DNA of 6,587 nucleotides from Chloroflexota bacterium (GTDB lineage Bacteria; Chloroflexota; UBA6077; CF-72): contig JAFAWJ010000018.1 of the NCBI GenBank assembly GCA_019242065.1, positions 1 to 6,587 on the forward strand, given 5' to 3'. The translations under genes were made by a program, and so were the position numbers. Below the pieces are notes generated by a model. The model saw nothing but the letters and a program-made list of their open reading frames with translations, ran no database searches and was not told where the DNA came from. Numbering within the stretch: position 1 is the stretch's first letter; each line of letters opens with the position of its first letter. Shown in pieces: positions 1-6,242 of the stretch.

Positions 1-905
1 AGGTCCTTTTCGATCGACTCGAACAGCTTGCCGACTTCCTTGGCGTCGGCGCCCGACTGGGCGAACTCGGTCACGACCGTGTGTCGCAATTCGCGCGTGG
101 CGTCTTCGCGACCACCCTTGTCCGGGTTGTAGATCGCGGCTTCGAGCTCCTTGCCCAGGCGCTTGACGAGCTTCTTCTTGAGTGCTTCGTCGACCGGTGG
201 CGGCGCCGTTTCCTGCTTGGGCTTGCCGGCCAGTCGGCGCAGCTCCTCCTGGGCCTGGATGATCGGCTGCATCGCCTGGTGGCCGGTCATGATGGCTTCG
301 AGGACCAGGTCCTCGGGTAGCTCAGAGGCGCCCGCTTCGACCATCAGCACCGCGTCGGCCGTGCCGGCGACGACGAGATCCAGATCCGAGTTGTCGTACA
401 TGTCGCGCATGGACGGATTGACGACCAGCTTGCCGTCGATCAGACCCATGCGGACGGCGGCGACCGGTCCCTGGAACGGGATGCTGGCCAGGTGCAGCGC
501 GCCGCTGGCGCCAATGATGCTCAGGATGGCGGGATCGTTGATCTGATCCGCGGACATGACCAGATTCACGACCTGCACGTCGTTGCGGTAGTACTTCGGG
601 AACAGCGGCCGAATGGGCCGATCGGTGAGCCGCGCCGACAGGATGGCCTGTTCGCCGGGCCGGCCCTCGCGCTTGATGAAGCCGCCGGGGATCTTGCCCG
701 CGGCGTACATGCGCTCTTCGTATTCGACGGTGAGCGGGAAAAAGTCGATGCCCTCGCGAGGTTCGACCGACGAAACGGCCGTCGCCAGCAGGACGGTTTC
801 GCCATACGTGACCAGCACGGCGCCGTCGGCGAGACCCGCGACGCGGCCTGTCTCGAGCGTAAGTTTCCGCCCGGCGAGCTCTAGATCAATTTTGTGGACA
901 GCCAC
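1..905 (-). CDS. pnp: Polyribonucleotide nucleotidyltransferase (PNPase), N-terminal part
   Basis: PNPase degrades RNA 3'-to-5' by phosphorolysis and acts as a trimeric exoribonuclease in mRNA turnover. The 301 visible residues cover the first RNase PH core (about 12-210) and most of the following all-helical domain (about 240-301). The second RNase PH core, KH and S1 domains lie beyond the left edge; the family is about 700 residues long. Diagnostic segments are FFPLTVEYEERMYAAGKIPG (55-74), then a REGRPGEQ stretch near 79-86 and LTDRPIRPLFP (93-103), all close to well-studied PNPases. The start is GTG at 905-903, with GAGG five bases upstream and the first residues VAVHKIDLELAGRKL matching the family N-terminus. 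In many bacteria rpsO lies just upstream of pnp; here a palindrome array and a divergent membrane-protein gene take that place. The 44 bp before the ribosome site (about 906-949) are AT-richer than their surroundings and may hold the promoter, but no clear boxes are visible. Confidence 0.97.
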   Translation of the reverse strand, partial: MAVHKIDLELAGRKLTLETGRVAGLADGAVLVTYGETVLLATAVSSVEPREGIDFFPLTVEYEERMYAAGKIPGGFIKREGRPGEQAILSARLTDRPIRPLFPKYYRNDVQVVNLVMSADQINDPAILSIIGASGALHLASIPFQGPVAAVRMGLIDGKLVVNPSMRDMYDNSDLDLVVAGTADAVLMVEAGASELPEDLVLEAIMTGHQAMQPIIQAQEELRRLAGKPKQETAPPPVDEALKKKLVKRLGKELEAAIYNPDKGGREDATRELRHTVVTEFAQSGADAKEVGKLFESIEKD

Positions 906-949
906 GAGTACCTCAATATTCCGTTATCTTCTTTTCCAGGTTCTTGGTG

Positions 950-1022
950 GGAGCCCGCTCATGAGCGGGCTCCTCACGAGGGCGCATGCGCCCTCGTGTC
1001 CAGCGGTGCATGCACCGCTGGG
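950..1022 (+). repeat. Palindrome triplet 1 (A-B-C) of element copy 1
   Basis: Three consecutive palindromes. Unit A is 950-973 (arm GGAGCCCGCTCA, perfect over 24 nt). Unit B is 975-998 (arm CACGAGGGCGCA, perfect over 24 nt). Unit C is 999-1022 (arm CCAGCGGTGCA, perfect over the inner 22 nt, with a T/G mismatch at the outer ends). All three have CATG at the centre. Centre-to-centre distances are 25 and 24 nt, with one base between A and B and none between B and C. As RNA or single-stranded DNA, each folds into a stem of about 10 bp with a CATG loop. A 14-nt linker (1023-1036) leads to the next triplet. The function is unknown; transcription termination, mRNA protection or protein binding are all possible. 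Confidence 0.93.
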
Positions 1023-1036
1023 TGCAGTCTTCGGAA

Positions 1037-1109
1037 GGAGTGCGCGCGTGCGCGCACTCCGCAGGGTGGCGCATGCGCCACCCTGACCAGCGGCACATGT
1101 GCCGCTGGT
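1037..1109 (+). repeat. Palindrome triplet 2 (A-B-C) of element copy 1
   Basis: This repeats the layout of the first triplet exactly 87 nt downstream. Unit A is 1037-1060 (arm GGAGTGCGCGC, centre CGTG instead of CATG, otherwise self-complementary). Unit B is 1062-1085 (arm CAGGGTGGCGCA, perfect). Unit C is 1086-1109 (arm ACCAGCGGCACA, perfect). Spacings are again 25 and 24 nt with the same one-base gap between A and B. Units of the same class share their outer bases (GGAG in A, CA in B, CCAGCGG in C) and differ inside, with the differences mirrored in both arms. This suggests an ancestral tandem duplication of an A-B-C block followed by divergence that kept the base pairing. Confidence 0.92.
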
Positions 1110-1203
1110 GTCCTGCGGACAAGTCAGGGGGCTGCCGCCCCCCGCCGCCGTTCGCTGCGCTCACTCCCGCGGCGACCCCCCGCGCACGTGCTAGCCGCGA
1201 CTG
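1110..1203 (+). repeat. Linker and conserved 81-nt tail of element copy 1
   Basis: After a 13-nt linker that itself holds GTCC-TGC-GGAC, an 81-nt tail (1123-1203) matches the reverse complement of 6464-6545 at about 68 of 82 aligned columns by hand. It contains a hairpin GGGGGC-TGCC-GCCCCC (1127-1142). A second, longer-range pairing joins CGCCGC with GCGGCG. The element ends in GTGCTAGCCGCGACTG. In the other copy the first hairpin is GGGGGTC-TGC-GACCCCC, so the stem is kept with different bases. The last 27 nt recur at 6279-6305 with two differences. The 120 bases from here to the next gene show no further repeat. Confidence 0.88.
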
Positions 1204-1325
1204 GTCCTCGCGCAGCTTAGTGACATCTAGAAAAGGTTGTTACGAGCAGTCTGCAGGTTGCGAAACCGACCTTGTGGGTCGAACGTGTAGGCTACATTGC
1301 GAAAGCGGAAGCAAGCAGAACAACC

Positions 1326-1712
1326 ATGTCGATGACGCTTTTGACGTTCCAGTGGGTCGTGCGCGTTGCAGGCATCCTCGCCCTGATCCTCGGCCTCCTG
1401 TTCTGGACTGGCGACGCCCCCGCCACGCTGGTGCCCGTCCACATGCTGCTCGGCACCCTCACGGTCCTGGCATTGTGGCTGGTGGCCGTCACCGGCTCGC
1501 AGATGGGCGCGCCCATGGGCATGGTGATCGGCGCGGCCGTCCTGGGTTTGCTGGTCCTCGCACTGGGCTTCAGCCAGCAGAGCCTGATGCCCGGCAGCGG
1601 CCACTGGGTCGTCCAGGTGGTGCACCTGATCCTGGGCATGGCCGCCATCGCCAGCTCGGAGATGATCGGCGGCCGCGTCCGCCGCGCGCAGGCAGCTGCC
1701 ACCGCGAGCTGA
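1326..1712 (+). CDS. Small four-helix integral membrane protein of unknown function
   Basis: I do not recognise the family. The product from ATG 1326 has 128 residues, most of them hydrophobic. Likely membrane helices are about 8-27, 34-55, 62-82 and 94-112, followed by a short basic tail (GGRVRRAQ). The two halves look alike: helix 2 carries VHMLLG (38-43) and helix 4 carries VHLILG (99-104), so histidines 39 and 100 hold equivalent places. Paired intramembrane histidines can bind heme b in some families, but this is only an inference here. An in-frame ATG at 1272 would add 18 polar residues; 1326 is preferred because the hydrophobic helix then begins close to the N-terminus. The ribosome site is weak (GGAAG at 1307-1311, 14 nt upstream). 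A possible promoter TTGTGG (1272-1277) and TACATT (1293-1298) has a short spacer and is poorly supported. The gene is divergent from pnp and convergent with the MFS gene. Confidence 0.72.
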   Translation: MSMTLLTFQWVVRVAGILALILGLLFWTGDAPATLVPVHMLLGTLTVLALWLVAVTGSQMGAPMGMVIGAAVLGLLVLALGFSQQSLMPGSGHWVVQVVHLILGMAAIASSEMIGGRVRRAQAAATAS

Positions 1713-1769
1713 GGGTCAAGCCAGGCGGCAACGGTGAACGGCACGGGCCATCGTGGCACAGACGACCGA

Positions 1770-1799
1770 CCTGGAAGGTGGCTGCACCCACCGTCCAGG
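1770..1799 (+). terminator. Hairpin, possible terminator after the membrane-protein gene
   Basis: CCTGGA (1770-1775) pairs with TCCAGG (1794-1799), and GGTGG (1777-1781) pairs with CCACC (1788-1792), separated by one A/G mismatch and closed by a six-base loop. It lies 57 nt past the stop of the plus-strand gene and is followed by a modestly T-rich run (CTTGTTGTTCG), which fits an imperfect intrinsic terminator. It could also serve the convergent MFS transcript. The rest of 1713-1994 shows no gene or repeat that I can support. Confidence 0.4.
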
Positions 1800-1994
1800 C
1801 TTGTTGTTCGTGGCGCCCACCGTCGCCAGCACAAGCTTAAACGCCCCGCCGCCGCGCTTTGTCACGGCCCCGGCCACGCGCAACCGGACTCTTCGACACG
1901 CGCGTTGAGGTTCACTGATGCGCCGCTCCACCGGCCAGTACACGTCCCATTGACAGTCACGGGTCGTCGCTCCACGAGTACGCGTCCCACGCGC

Positions 1995-3233
1995 CTACGC
2001 CTCGCGGGCGAGTTTGAGGCGTGTCAGCGGCAGCGCCAGCGTCGCGGCGCCCAGGCCGCCGCACATCGTTAGTACCGCCAGCGTGCTGTAGCTGCCAAAG
2101 CTCAGCGCCACGCCCCCCAGCGAGGTGCCCAGCACTGTCCCACCCTGATTGGTCAGCGACAATAGCCCGAGCAGCGCCCCGCGATAGCGCGGTGACAGCT
2201 CGGATCCCAACGCCAGAAACGACGGCCGGCTGCTGGCATTGGTCATCCCGAACAGCGCGCCCAGCAGTACCGAGATCACCAGCCCCGGCGCAACTCCGAA
2301 CAACACCAGCCCCAGCCCGCCCGCCAGGAGCTGCGCGCAGACGAAGATCGTCGCTCGCGGTCCGCGAAAGCGGTCGCCCAACCAGCCGCCGAAGGCGGTG
2401 CCCACCAGCGTGCCGATGGCTACCAGCGCCAGCGCCGGCGCGACACCAGCCGTCGAAAGCCCATAGTTGAGCATCAAAAAGGACGGCAAGTACAGCAGCG
2501 TGGCGTTGAAGATCGCCCGCTCGAGCAGGTTGGCTGACAGCACATTGCCCAGCCGCGGCACGCCCAGGACTTCGGTATACGTCTGGCGCAGGCTGACGCC
2601 GGTATGCGTCGGCGGAGGTGACGGAAACGCGACGTGCACCACGACCGCCAGCAGCAGCACGACTATTCCCGTGACGGCGAAGGCCCACCGCCAGCCCCAC
2701 ACGCCGCCGACGAGTCCCACGGCTGGCACGCCCGCGATGGCTGCCAGGCCAAAGCCGGCGTTCAGCCAGCCCATGGCCATGCCGCGGCGGCGTGGCGCGT
2801 ACAGGTCGCCCACGGCCGCCATCACGCTGGCTGGCCCAAACGCGCCGAAGACGCCCGCGGCGAACCTGGCGGCCAGCAGCATGCCGAAGCTGGTGGCGAA
2901 GCCGGCGGCGATGGTCGAGGCGCCGACGCCCGCCAGGGCCAGGACGATGAGCGGGCGTCGGCCGAGGCGGTCCGACAGCAGGCCGGTGAACGGGGCGCCC
3001 AGTGCCCAGGGCAGGGACATCATGGCAGCGAGCAGGCCGGCCTGGCCCAGGGGCACACCCAGCTCGCGCGAAAGATCCAGCAGCAGGGGCGCGATCATCG
3101 TCAGCGCGGTGACGAAGCCGAGGATGGACGCGCAGATGAGGAACAGCGTGAGCGTGCCGCGCAGCCCCTCGACGGCCGCCTGCGCCTCGTCAGCAGCCCG
3201 CGCCTCCGAGACGTCGCTCCGCGGAAGGCTCAC
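1995..3233 (-). CDS. Major facilitator superfamily transporter, 12 membrane helices
   Basis: A 412-residue secondary transporter of the MFS fold, probably a drug/proton antiporter-like or small-molecule exporter; the substrate cannot be read from the sequence. The first 25 residues are polar and cytoplasmic, and the remainder gives about twelve hydrophobic segments. Loop 2-3 carries the MFS signature GLLSDRLGRRP (84-94), and the equivalent loop in the second half carries GGWLGDRFRGPRA (282-294). R123 in helix 4 and the Gly-rich helix 5 (AGFGLAAIAGVPAVGLVGG, 159-177) resemble motifs B and C of exporters. The start is GTG at 3233: an in-frame TGA lies 33 nt upstream and no other start codon intervenes. 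No Shine-Dalgarno sits at normal distance; GAGGAG is 26 nt upstream, and a 22-bp duplicated segment lies between. The gene follows the ABC-F gene by 54 nt on the same strand and is probably co-transcribed and perhaps translationally coupled. Confidence 0.93.
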   Translation of the reverse strand: MSLPRSDVSEARAADEAQAAVEGLRGTLTLFLICASILGFVTALTMIAPLLLDLSRELGVPLGQAGLLAAMMSLPWALGAPFTGLLSDRLGRRPLIVLALAGVGASTIAAGFATSFGMLLAARFAAGVFGAFGPASVMAAVGDLYAPRRRGMAMGWLNAGFGLAAIAGVPAVGLVGGVWGWRWAFAVTGIVVLLLAVVVHVAFPSPPPTHTGVSLRQTYTEVLGVPRLGNVLSANLLERAIFNATLLYLPSFLMLNYGLSTAGVAPALALVAIGTLVGTAFGGWLGDRFRGPRATIFVCAQLLAGGLGLVLFGVAPGLVISVLLGALFGMTNASSRPSFLALGSELSPRYRGALLGLLSLTNQGGTVLGTSLGGVALSFGSYSTLAVLTMCGGLGAATLALPLTRLKLAREA

Positions 3234-3311
3234 ATCGCCAGGATAGCCGCGCCAGCGGGCTCCTCAGATCTTACGGGCGGGAGCTGGTTACATCGCCAGG
3301 ATAGCCGCGCC
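3232..3311. repeat. 22-bp direct repeat bridging the ABC-F stop and MFS start
   Basis: Positions 3232-3253 and 3290-3311 are identical (plus strand begins ACATCGCCAGG and ends CCGCGCC), offset by 58 bp. The right copy encodes the last residues of the ABC-F protein (GAAILAM) plus the first base of its stop codon. The left copy places the same bases directly upstream of and into the GTG start of the MFS gene: GCGATGTAA in one copy corresponds to GCGATGTGAGC in the other. An exact 22-bp match this close is not expected by chance, and a local duplication is the simplest explanation. Confidence 0.9.
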
Positions 3312-4799
3312 GTCGCGCAGCTCTAGCATGTGGCGAGAAAAGGCTCGCAAAAAGGCGCGGTCGTGCGCCACCACCACGATGCTGCCTTCGAACGCTTCCA
3401 GGGCGGCCTCGAAATGCTCGCGGGACTCCACGTCCAGGTGGTTGATCGGCTCGTCCAGCAGCAGCAGATTGCATCCACGCAGCACCAGGCACGCGAGCTG
3501 GAGTCGGCTCCGCTCGCCAAGTGAGCACGCCCCAACGGGCTTGAACACGCTGTCGCCATAAAAGAGGAAGAACGGCAGGAAGCTGCGCGCGTCCTGCTCG
3601 CTCATGGCCCGCTCGCGCAGCACGGTCTCCAGCACGCTGAGCCGTGGGTCGAGCGTCTCCTGCTCCTGCGACATAACGCCCAGGTGCGCGCTCGGCCCGA
3701 GCAGGATGCGCCCGCCACCGGGCTGAAGTTCGCCCTCCAGCAACCGCAGCAGTGTGGTCTTGCCACTGCCATTTGGTCCGACCACCGCCAGGCGCTGGCC
3801 GTAGCGCACCTCGAAACTGACGTGCTCGAACAGATAGCCATCCGTGCCCGGATACCCAAAGGCCACGTCCTGGCAGCGCAGCATGACCTGACTGCCCGAC
3901 GGCGGCTCCCCAAAGCGCAGGTTGATCGGCCAGCGCTGCATTGGGCGCTCGACGCGCTCGTCTGAAGCCAGGTAGCGTTCGAGTTTGCGCTCGCGACTTT
4001 TGGCCAGCGCGGCCTTGCGGCGGGCGAACTTTCGCAGGCCAGGCTGACGCGCCGTGGTCGAGACCTCGATGGAGCGTGCTTCACTCTTCAGTCGCCCGAT
4101 ATCGGCGCGTACCTGGTGGACGTAGTCCTGCTGCTGCTTCCAGGTCTGCTGCTGGAGCTCGCGCTCGTGGGCGCGGGCGTCGGCGAAGTCCCTGTAGCTG
4201 CCGGTGTAGCTGCGCAGCGTGCGCGTCTCGGGGTCCAGGTACAGCACGCGGTCGACGGTCGCATCCAGAAAGACGCGGTCGTGCGAGACGATCAGCACGC
4301 CGCCACGGAAGTGACTGACGAAGCCTTCGAGCCATTCCAGGGCCTCGACGTCCAGGTGGTTGGTCGGCTCGTCGAGCAACAGCAGGTCCGGCTCGTCGAG
4401 CAGCAGGGTCGCCAGTCCAAGGCGCGTCTTCTGGCCGCCGCTGAGCAGGTTGACCGGCGTGTGCGGGTCGACCGCCTGCAGGCCCAGACCGGCCAGGATT
4501 GGCGCGGGTCGCAGTCGGCCCTCGGGTGCGGTGTGCGCGTCGAGCGCCTCGGTAAGCGAGCGATGATCGTCGTCGGCAAACGCCTGGGGCAGATAGCCGA
4601 CGCGCAGTTGTGCGGGCGTGCGGAGTACGCGGCCGCCGTCGGGCTGTTCAAGGCCGACCAGGCAGCGCAGCAACGTGGACTTGCCGGTGCCGTTGGGCCC
4701 GATCAGGCCAACACGCTCGCCGTCGTTCAGGACGAAGGTGATGTCCTCGAGGACCGTTGTAGCGCCATAGGCTTTGCGCAGGTTCTGGACGTGAAGCAC
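3288..4799 (-). CDS. ABC-F family ATPase (two nucleotide-binding domains, no membrane domain)
   Basis: A 503-residue protein with tandem ABC domains and no membrane segments, typical of ABC-F proteins. These bind the ribosomal E site, acting as translation factors or protecting ribosomes from antibiotics. Domain 1 has Walker A GPNGTGKS (34-41), signature LSGGQ (119-123), Walker B LLLLDEPTNHLD (139-150) and switch H173. A charged, Arg/Lys/Gln-rich linker spans about 190-300 and is the segment that reaches into the ribosome in this family. Domain 2 has Walker A GPNGSGKT (341-348), a divergent signature CSLGER (425-430), Walker B with DEPINHLD (449-456) and H479. The usual DEPTNHLD motif has Ile in place of Thr there. 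The start is GTG 4799, with AGGAG seven bases upstream. The linker is about average in length, so a resistance role cannot be decided. The MFS neighbour makes export plus ribosome protection possible but unproven. Confidence 0.95.
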   Translation of the reverse strand: MLHVQNLRKAYGATTVLEDITFVLNDGERVGLIGPNGTGKSTLLRCLVGLEQPDGGRVLRTPAQLRVGYLPQAFADDDHRSLTEALDAHTAPEGRLRPAPILAGLGLQAVDPHTPVNLLSGGQKTRLGLATLLLDEPDLLLLDEPTNHLDVEALEWLEGFVSHFRGGVLIVSHDRVFLDATVDRVLYLDPETRTLRSYTGSYRDFADARAHERELQQQTWKQQQDYVHQVRADIGRLKSEARSIEVSTTARQPGLRKFARRKAALAKSRERKLERYLASDERVERPMQRWPINLRFGEPPSGSQVMLRCQDVAFGYPGTDGYLFEHVSFEVRYGQRLAVVGPNGSGKTTLLRLLEGELQPGGGRILLGPSAHLGVMSQEQETLDPRLSVLETVLRERAMSEQDARSFLPFFLFYGDSVFKPVGACSLGERSRLQLACLVLRGCNLLLLDEPINHLDVESREHFEAALEAFEGSIVVVAHDRAFLRAFSRHMLELRDGAAILAM

Positions 4800-4892
4800 G
4801 GGTGTTCTCCTGGCGAACGGGAGGTACCCCCGGCAGGGAGGCGATCTCCGCGACTTAGACGATGAGGGTCTGGCGCAGGAGCGTGAGCTTCA

Positions 4893-5081
4893 ATGGAGTC
4901 CTTACCTGAAGAGCTTTGAAGTAGCCGGCGTGGCGAACGCCCGAGACTGTACACGATTGACCGTGACGGCTGCGTGTGGCGCACGGACGACAATCCGTCC
5001 CTGCGCGATCCGGTGGCCACCCTGGCTCGCGAGCAGATGGACGAGATCCTGGCCGAACTGCGCCGATTGATCGAGGATTAG
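4893..5081 (+). pseudogene. Small protein-like ORF with an in-frame TGA
   Basis: The frame ending in TAG 5079-5081 reads as a convincing small protein: LYTIDRDGCVWRTDD, a short Pro/Asp stretch, then a charged amphipathic helix ending ILAELRRLIED. Its codons end mostly in G or C like those of the neighbouring genes. No ATG opens it after the in-frame TGA at 4917-4919. Upstream of that stop, and in the same frame, ATG 4893 has AGGAG 11 bases before it and encodes only MESLPEEL. The possibilities are a nonsense-broken gene, a start at CTG 4947 or GTG 4974 (neither has a good ribosome site), or a sequencing error. I do not recognise the family. The remaining bases of 4800-5155 hold the upstream region of the ABC-F gene and a candidate promoter for the dehydrogenase. 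Confidence 0.4.
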
Positions 5082-5116
5082 AGGGTTCGTCGTACGACGA
5101 CGCCTGACCGCGGGGG

Positions 5117-5146
5117 TCGAAACTTTTCCGGCGCGGCACATAGACT
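5117..5146 (+). promoter_or_regulatory. Candidate promoter giving a near-leaderless dehydrogenase mRNA
   Basis: TAGACT (5141-5146) fits the TANNNT pattern of a -10 box, and TCGAAA (5117-5122) lies 18 bases upstream as a weak -35. Transcription would start around 5152-5156, at or just before ATG 5156. No Shine-Dalgarno is visible before that ATG, which agrees with a leaderless or very short leader. The boxes are weak and this is an inference. Confidence 0.33.
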
Positions 5147-5155
5147 GTCACACGT

Positions 5156-6235
5156 ATGAAGACCCCCGCCGCCATCTTCGTCGAGTCGGGTAAACCCCTG
5201 GTTGTCGACGACATTGATCTGCCGGATCCGGGTCCGACCCAGGTGCTGGTGCGCCACTTCGCCACCGGCGTGTGTCACTCGCAGTTGCATGAGCTGCATC
5301 GCCCCAATCCGAGCGTGCCCCTGGTCCTCGGCCACGAGTCGACGGGCGTGGTCAGCGCTGTCGGCAAGGACGTGAGCCACGTCAAAGAGGGCGACAACGT
5401 CATGGTCACCTGGGTGCAGCGCAACGCGACGCGCGCCACGCCGCGGCCGACCCCAGCCCACGTCACGTTCCGCGGGCAGCAGGTCAACTACGGCGCGCCC
5501 GCCTTTACCGGCACCTTCACCTGGTCGCGCGACACGGTCGCCGATCAGCAGATGGTCGTCCCGCTCGAAAAGGGCGTGGCGACTGACGTGACCTCGATCA
5601 TCGGGTGCGCGGTGATGACCGGCGCTGGCGCGGCGCTGAATGCGGCGCAGGTGCGGCCGGGTAATTCGGTGGTGATCATCGGCGCCGGCGGCGTCGGCCT
5701 GTCGGTCATCCAGGCGTGCGCTAACCTGAGCGCTGACCCGGTCATCGTGGTCGACCTGACTGAGGAAAAGCTGGAGTTCGCCAAGAAGTTCGGCGGCACG
5801 ATCGGCATCAACGCCCGCAACGAGGATCCGGTAGAACGCGTGCGCCAGCTGATGGGTGGTGAGCCGACCAGTGGCGTGGACTTCGCCTTCGATGCCATCG
5901 GCAGCGGTCGCACCATGGAGCAGATCCTTCACATGGCGCGCGCGCGGCGCCCCGGCGAGCGCGACGGTGGCGTAGCCGTGCTGGTCGGCGTACCCCACGG
6001 CGAGACGCCGACGCTGCCCATGGGCATGCTCTTCGGCGGCAAGGTGTACCGCGGCGCCCCCGGCGGCTGCTCGATCCCCGATCACGATTTCCCCTTGCTG
6101 GTGCGGTGGTTCAAACAAGGCAAGCTGCCGCTGGACCTGATGGTCACGCGGCGCTACAAGCTGGAGCAAATCAACGAAGCTTGCGACGCGCTCTCTAGAG
6201 GAGAAATCGCCGGACGGGCCATCGTCGAGTTTTAG
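5156..6235 (+). CDS. Zinc-dependent alcohol dehydrogenase (medium-chain family) without structural-zinc site
   Basis: A 359-residue medium-chain dehydrogenase/reductase, expected to interconvert alcohols and aldehydes or ketones with NAD(H) in the cytoplasm. The N-terminal GroES-like domain carries the catalytic-zinc ligands C40 (GVCHSQLH) and H60-E61 (GHES), and C151 in GCAVMTGAGAA supplies the third ligand seen in liver-type and class III enzymes. The Rossmann domain has GAGGVG (176-181). D200 at the end of the second strand (VIVVDLTEEK) points to NAD rather than NADP. The lobe that normally holds four cysteines for structural zinc (about 85-115) contains none; instead there is an Arg/Pro/Thr-rich stretch. 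Such zinc-site loss occurs in some ADH subfamilies. Length is normal. The start at ATG 5156 fits the family N-terminus; no ribosome site is visible. The gene is divergent from the ABC-F/MFS pair and is followed after 7 nt by a perfect 24-nt palindrome that may end its transcript. The substrate is unknown. Confidence 0.93.
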   Translation: MKTPAAIFVESGKPLVVDDIDLPDPGPTQVLVRHFATGVCHSQLHELHRPNPSVPLVLGHESTGVVSAVGKDVSHVKEGDNVMVTWVQRNATRATPRPTPAHVTFRGQQVNYGAPAFTGTFTWSRDTVADQQMVVPLEKGVATDVTSIIGCAVMTGAGAALNAAQVRPGNSVVIIGAGGVGLSVIQACANLSADPVIVVDLTEEKLEFAKKFGGTIGINARNEDPVERVRQLMGGEPTSGVDFAFDAIGSGRTMEQILHMARARRPGERDGGVAVLVGVPHGETPTLPMGMLFGGKVYRGAPGGCSIPDHDFPLLVRWFKQGKLPLDLMVTRRYKLEQINEACDALSRGEIAGRAIVEF

Positions 6236-6242
6236 GTTGGGC

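Noticed and set aside
950..1109. CRISPR array
   Set aside because: The units are self-complementary throughout, differ from one another and are separated by 0-1 bases. There are no identical repeats with unique spacers and no cas genes.
913..1164. Minus-strand 83-residue reading frame through the palindrome array
   Set aside because: Its composition simply mirrors the repeats (Arg, His, Cys and Pro runs), and it would overlap the pnp upstream region with no ribosome site.
986..1840. Long plus-strand reading frame of 284 residues
   Set aside because: It crosses the repeats and the membrane-protein gene in a different frame and is rich in Arg/Pro/His, as expected of a GC-rich shadow.
3254..3266. 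Remnant of a class-A palindrome (13-nt match to 964-976)
   Set aside because: A 13-mer match within 6.6 kb of GC-rich sequence can arise by chance, and no second arm or tail is present.
4911..4925. RF2-like +1 frameshift site (CTT TGA)
   Set aside because: The +1 frame after the CTT reads as an Arg/Trp/Cys-rich shadow sequence, and the protein-like frame is the zero frame beyond the TGA. No strong Shine-Dalgarno lies just before the site.
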